A stretch of 64,000 nucleotides of DNA from Lethocerus indicus (Eukaryota > Arthropoda > Insecta > Hemiptera > Belostomatidae): the NCBI GenBank assembly GCA_019843655.1, contig JACDQD010000003.1:7132925-7196924 (forward strand). The letters run 5' to 3'. This document shows, one piece after another, positions 59,281-64,000 of the stretch. Made by a program: the position numbers and the translations under genes. Within the stretch, counting starts at the first letter, position 1. Each line of letters begins with the position of its first letter. The notes beneath the pieces were generated by a model, which saw only the letters and a list, made by a program, of their open reading frames with translations, was not told where the DNA came from and ran no database searches.

Positions 59281-62200
59281 GAAACTTAAGATTGATTTAC
59301 TACTAGCGTATAATAACGATTTTTATCTTACGTCCCATATTCCATGAATAACGTCCGGTTTGGGGGTTTCAGACGCGAGCTCATAACATACTGATCGTAG
59401 TGCCGTTTGTTCTACAACCGAGTGCAATTATACCCTCCTGTTGGGGGAGACTGGAACTAATGATTTGGAAGTCCTGAGGCAGATGGCCGGCAGTTAAAGG
59501 GGTTGGGGTCCAGCCAGCTTTCGTCCGTACCTCTCATATACATGACTTATTTGTTAGTACTTAATGCAACTGACTATACAACTCTCATATTTCGAGACTT
59601 TATACTGTTTCATCCAATATATATTACAGTTATAAAAAGTAATTTTAAGTCATTTTAAAAATTGTAGGATGTTGAAATAAATATAAATATAGCATACAAA
59701 TTTCAGTTGATCTTTGTAAAAGGTGCATTTTATTTCAATTCAGTGGCATCTCATTTTACAATGACTTTATCTTATCAAATTATAAATATACGTGCCTTTA
59801 TTAGATATTTTAAAGGAGTATATATGTAGGTTAGCAATAATATTGCTGATAACTAATCAGAGAGCTTACATTACGTACGATACATTTCTTTAACGTTCCT
59901 CGGAGGCATTCGTTTTGAATCAGAACTTTCCAGCCAGGAAAAGATAGTTTATTAGTATAATGAACCTGTGAATCGAATAACTCCGCCATATCAATCATAA
60001 TGATTTTCAAATTGTGAACAAAAGTGCGAATTAATTGCTCAGCCGATCATTAGTACAAGTGTGAAACGCCGCATTGAACTCGTGTTGCATCAGTTTTAAA
60101 GACGGAAAAAAATCATTTCCAGTACGTTTATTACAAAATAAAACCAGTTGGCGTCAGTTATTCAGCTTCGTATGGAATTATAATGAACAAGAAGAATTAA
60201 TAATGGGGCAGCATTGGTTGCTATTCTTATAAAAGATTGTTCTAACAAAGCACAAGTTGAAAATCTAAACACACCGATAAAATATTTTACGTCTGCAGCA
60301 TACGTATTATTGTTGTTGATTTGATCCTCACATCGGCCAATAAAACTGGCGACTGCACAACAGTTATGTTCCTTTTATAAGGAAGGGGAAGCCTTATAAA
60401 ACCAGTATAAAAAGTAAGATCCATTCCTTGTTTATTACTGCGCCGAGTATCTGAATTTACAAAAAAGATATTAAATGTTTATGACGCGTTATAAACCCTC
60501 TTCTAGTCGCATAGTAATACGATCCGGACCACACAGTGCATTCGGTCATTCACCCATGTCATATAACTCATAATTCTAGAGCTGTATGATTTTCGCATCT
60601 AATGATTCTTGTGTGTTTTACCAAAATAAGCTCGCTAGATTTTCTCATGCTTTTATCTCACACTTTAAAATGTTATTCCGAGGAATACAGCGTCTGTACG
60701 CATGTTGAGAATAAAGAGGACAAGACCTTAAAGAGGAAGGTGATTTAGGGAATACGGCCTGAGGCTAAATAACGCTTGAAAACAGCGGGCCTCAAACTCG
60801 ATAGGTTACTATTTGGTAGGTCACGGCTGATGGGTTCTTGAATTATGAGGTGTGAGTGATGAGTATGGACAAAATTGAGATGTTATTTTATTCTGACTCG
60901 AGATGCTTCAAGGGATTTAACTCAGAAGCTCTATAATGCAAAATGGTGAACATGAACTTCACTTTTATATGAAATGAAAATCTAACCAGAAAAGTTATTT
61001 CGTGCTATGTAAATTGTTTTATTGATGGATGAAATACGAATTAAGATTTAAAAAACGGAAATCATTTAAAAATAGAGTTTGGAGTGTAATACGATTATTA
61101 TAAAGGTTCAGAATGAATTTAGTACGAATCAGTATAATACAGATGAACCAGATATATTCGAGGCGCTCGACCATCCTCATTCCCATTGTTCACCGCTCCC
61201 AGCAAGCTTCATGAACGGATACCGTTAAAATTGTCCAGCTCCTCGAAATATATTAGAATACAAATATTTGATATTCAGCAGGCGCGGCGGGCGTACCGTT
61301 AGCCGCGGGATGTTCGAAATGTTTGACGAATATTTGGCCGTCCCGTTTCCGCCCTGGATACGAGAAAATGTAGGCTGGCATTTCGTCCTTTGAGTACGTT
61401 TTAAAAATTGTGAAACTATGTTCCGGGCGGTCTATTTTATTCACTCTCCACGGATTGCCATGTGGATTTTTTAGACATCCGCTAATTCAAGTAGTTTGTG
61501 CCTTTAATATTTTTAAAGGGATTGAAAGAAATGGATCTGAAAATTGTGCAGGTTTTTTCAAATTTACAGAATTTCTATCCCTAAAAACGCTTAGAGCGCT
61601 CAAATTTTCGACGTGTTCAAACTTACTTCTCCGCATATGCCAAGCTAAGTAATACCAAGATAGATAATAATTATTTTTCAATAATGTACGCTATTGATTG
61701 CCCGATTAAAATAAGTTTTAGAACTGAGTTACAAATTCTAATTGGCAGAAAAATCAGTCCGTAACTGATTAATGAGTACCAGATCGAGAGGAACATAACT
61801 TCCGAAAACTTTTAGAAATGTGTTTTGCGCTTGAATGGGCAACAGAGTTGAATGGGTCACTGTTTAAAGGCTCCGAGTGTCACAGCATATTATTTCTTCT
61901 TTCGCATCACAAGGTTTAGTCCGAAGTGTCGATATGAAAATTGTTTAAATTTTTTCCAGGAGGTATTTCATTTATTGAAATCCTAAGTAATGTTCCCTTC
62001 CGATCCCGACACAAAGAGCTCTGAGACAAATCTGAGAAAGCTGAGTCCAGAAGTCACGCACTAAAGTGATGTTAAAATTTAATATCAGTATTCATACAAT
62101 TCGTATTCATCAAAGGAAACACTCTGTGTATGTGATGTAGTATACAGCGGATGCTGAGCCTTCACGGACGGTTGTGTTAACTGAAATCGTATACCGTGTA

Positions 62201-62690
62201 GATAATTTGCGCCATTATTCGTTACCAAGGTCTTCTACCGGAGGTAGATAACGTCCCTCGTACGTACATCTCCCGTCTGAAATAAGGAGTCTAAAATTTC
62301 AATCTATTTTTGTGTCAGAGCTAATCTTGGGGGTTTTATTTTAAAATAACTACAACATAAATCAGTAAAAACGGAGAAGACACCATGGCTGTAGTTATTA
62401 TAGATCTGCCCCTGATTTGTTATTTAAAACAATATTTTACATTCCTGCCCTTATATGGATTGGTCAGTTACTTATTCTGAAGCTTTCAAGTGGATTTGTC
62501 ACAGCATTATGCCGCGAACTAGACTCATCTAGATTTTATTGCGCTGTTTTTTTTGCAATGTCCTCGAAAAATGGAAAAACACCAAAGGATATTTTATCTT
62601 AGTTCTTCGATAATACTCAGTAAGTTGGATCTGGACCTTATGAGAACTCGATGTCACCTAGTGTTTGATGATACACCGAGGCAGGAATAG
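59281..62690. other. AT-rich desert
   Basis: The longest nearly featureless stretch of the window. One SOX-like word (CCATTGTTCACC) lies at 61183-61194, and a small GC patch at about 61280-61360. No open frame above 80 codons, no microsatellite and no element ends seen. Confidence 0.5.
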
Positions 62691-64000
62691 CAAACGCCGG
62701 TTCGGCGAAATTAAAATAATTGGAAATCAGAAGGAATATAACATCAGTCAATCGGCCGATGCAAATTTAGAATTCTCCGAACAGGAGTTGCGCTCCTACC
62801 GGTCGGTCCGGTTCGATGACCGAACTGTCCCAGTAAATGGTAGGGCCGCAATTTATATCCGCGTGTAGGTAAGTTATAGGCGAATCTATGACTTCTGTCA
62901 GAGACATAAAACGCTTCATTTGACGTTTATGAGCTTGGGTTCAATAGCTTATAGCGTTTTACGCCCGCCGTTCTACGGAATAACGCGGCTCCGGACGGAC
63001 TGCTGTGTACACAAAAGCATCTCCGGCCTTCAAACTAACAATTTCGTAGTCGACTATTAACCTTTAAACTTGGGGCCGAAGAAAATGTCGGACGTTTCGC
63101 GCATTTTAATTACAGTTTTAAAGAATAGTGCAACGCCCAAAGTTGCCGAGAATGTGAAGCCCGGTTCCGCAAATGGGATTCCCACTTCGGGCCGTAAACA
63201 TTGCTACAAGAGCCGGCGAAATCATTGAGCGTGAGTTTTTACCGTCCGATTCACCTGCAGTCGGCGAATTTTGATTCAACAATTTTACGCTGTGTGATTT
63301 TCAAGGGCACAGCTACGTCGTGCCCGTTTCCGATGAAAATATTCTGCTCGAATTTATGAGTATCTACTCTTTCATTTTTTCAGTATTTTTGGCTCAGACA
63401 ATCCCAAATTCGGTACTATAAATAATCACAAAACTGCTCTCAAATAGGAAATCCACACTTGTGAGTGGGTTATGTCTATATTTCTCAAAATAATTCTAAG
63501 GGCAATGGTTTCTGCCGATGTATTATAGGAGTTCGTGATCGGAGCCGGCGTTTAAAACTTTGCTTGTTCAAGATATTTCCGTCCTCTGGTAAACGTGGGT
63601 AAAGCCCACCAATGGACCGAAAATGCAAGAGGTGACAGACAATATTGTACTTGATAACCGATTCTCTCAATTACGTTTCGGTCAGCGCTTCCAACACTGT
63701 TTCTTTGCAACATTGAAGTTCACTTCAAACTTATGGACCCTTCTTCCGTTTCTTTAGCAACGAACTCATGAAGCCCTCGTCCCATTTCTTGAGTCATAAA
63801 CCCGGCCGACGGCAAATTAAAGTGGGCTTTTTGCAACCGTACACCCTCCAGCGGCCAGCTGGATATTGCGGATGTAATACTAGAGTTTGTAACGGTCCGT
63901 TGGCTTCTTACAGCGTACAGTTATTTAATAACAATCCCGGTCCATCTTCAATTAAAACCCACTCTAACCTAACCATTTAGTGGTTTCATTCGTTGTTTCA
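62691..64000. promoter_or_regulatory. Candidate regulatory island and right flank
   Basis: A CpG-containing block at about 62690-63330 contains a POU octamer, ATGCAAAT, at 62759-62766 and CGCATTTTAATTACAG near 63099. A CTAACCTAACC word closes the window at about 63964. No gene seen. Confidence 0.25.

Overview
The window reads as nuclear genomic DNA from an animal, most likely an insect or other arthropod. There are no bacterial-style gene arrays, and no open reading frame exceeds about 155 codons. CpG is not depleted. AT-rich stretches alternate every 0.3-1 kb with GC- and CpG-rich islands. Microsatellites are present (AG, TA, AC, poly-G), and there is a short block of the common insect telomeric-type unit CCTAA. 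I cannot name the species or the locus. No N runs or assembly joints are visible.

I could not support a single protein-coding gene. By a rough estimate (about one stop per 18 codons in each frame), a few open frames of 120-155 codons are expected by chance in 64 kb, and that is what is seen. None of the longer translations shows a family motif I recognise. I also found no tRNA, rRNA, snRNA or conserved microRNA by eye. The window is best described as intergenic or deep-intronic DNA. Its island pattern (CpG-rich blocks carrying TAATTA, ATTAAT and CGTAAA-type words, with no coding potential) resembles the regulatory surroundings of insect developmental genes. That reading is inference, because conservation cannot be seen from one sequence.

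Layout: islands dominate 1.5-2.5, 3.7-5.2, 6.4-6.7, 9.1-11.5, 13.9-15.3, 17.7-19.6, 20.2-21.6, 23.0-23.6, 24.8-26.7, 31.6-32.9, 35.1-36.5, 37.1-39.8, 42.6-43.7, 45.3-48.3, 50.6-52.3, 55.8-56.2, 57.0-59.3 and 62.7-63.3 kb. AT-rich, feature-poor DNA fills the rest.

The most concrete signals are these: a hammerhead-ribozyme-like core at 27274-27312; a related-looking degenerate motif with an 18-bp tandem repeat at 53991-54044; a locally triplicated hairpin element with POU octamers at 8514-9265; a cluster of GC-rich hairpins at 26369-26505; isolated strong stem-loops at 10411-10455, 19489-19533 and 47460-47485; a 28-bp perfect palindrome at 56272-56299; and a diverged repeat pair at about 31.4 and 45.1 kb.
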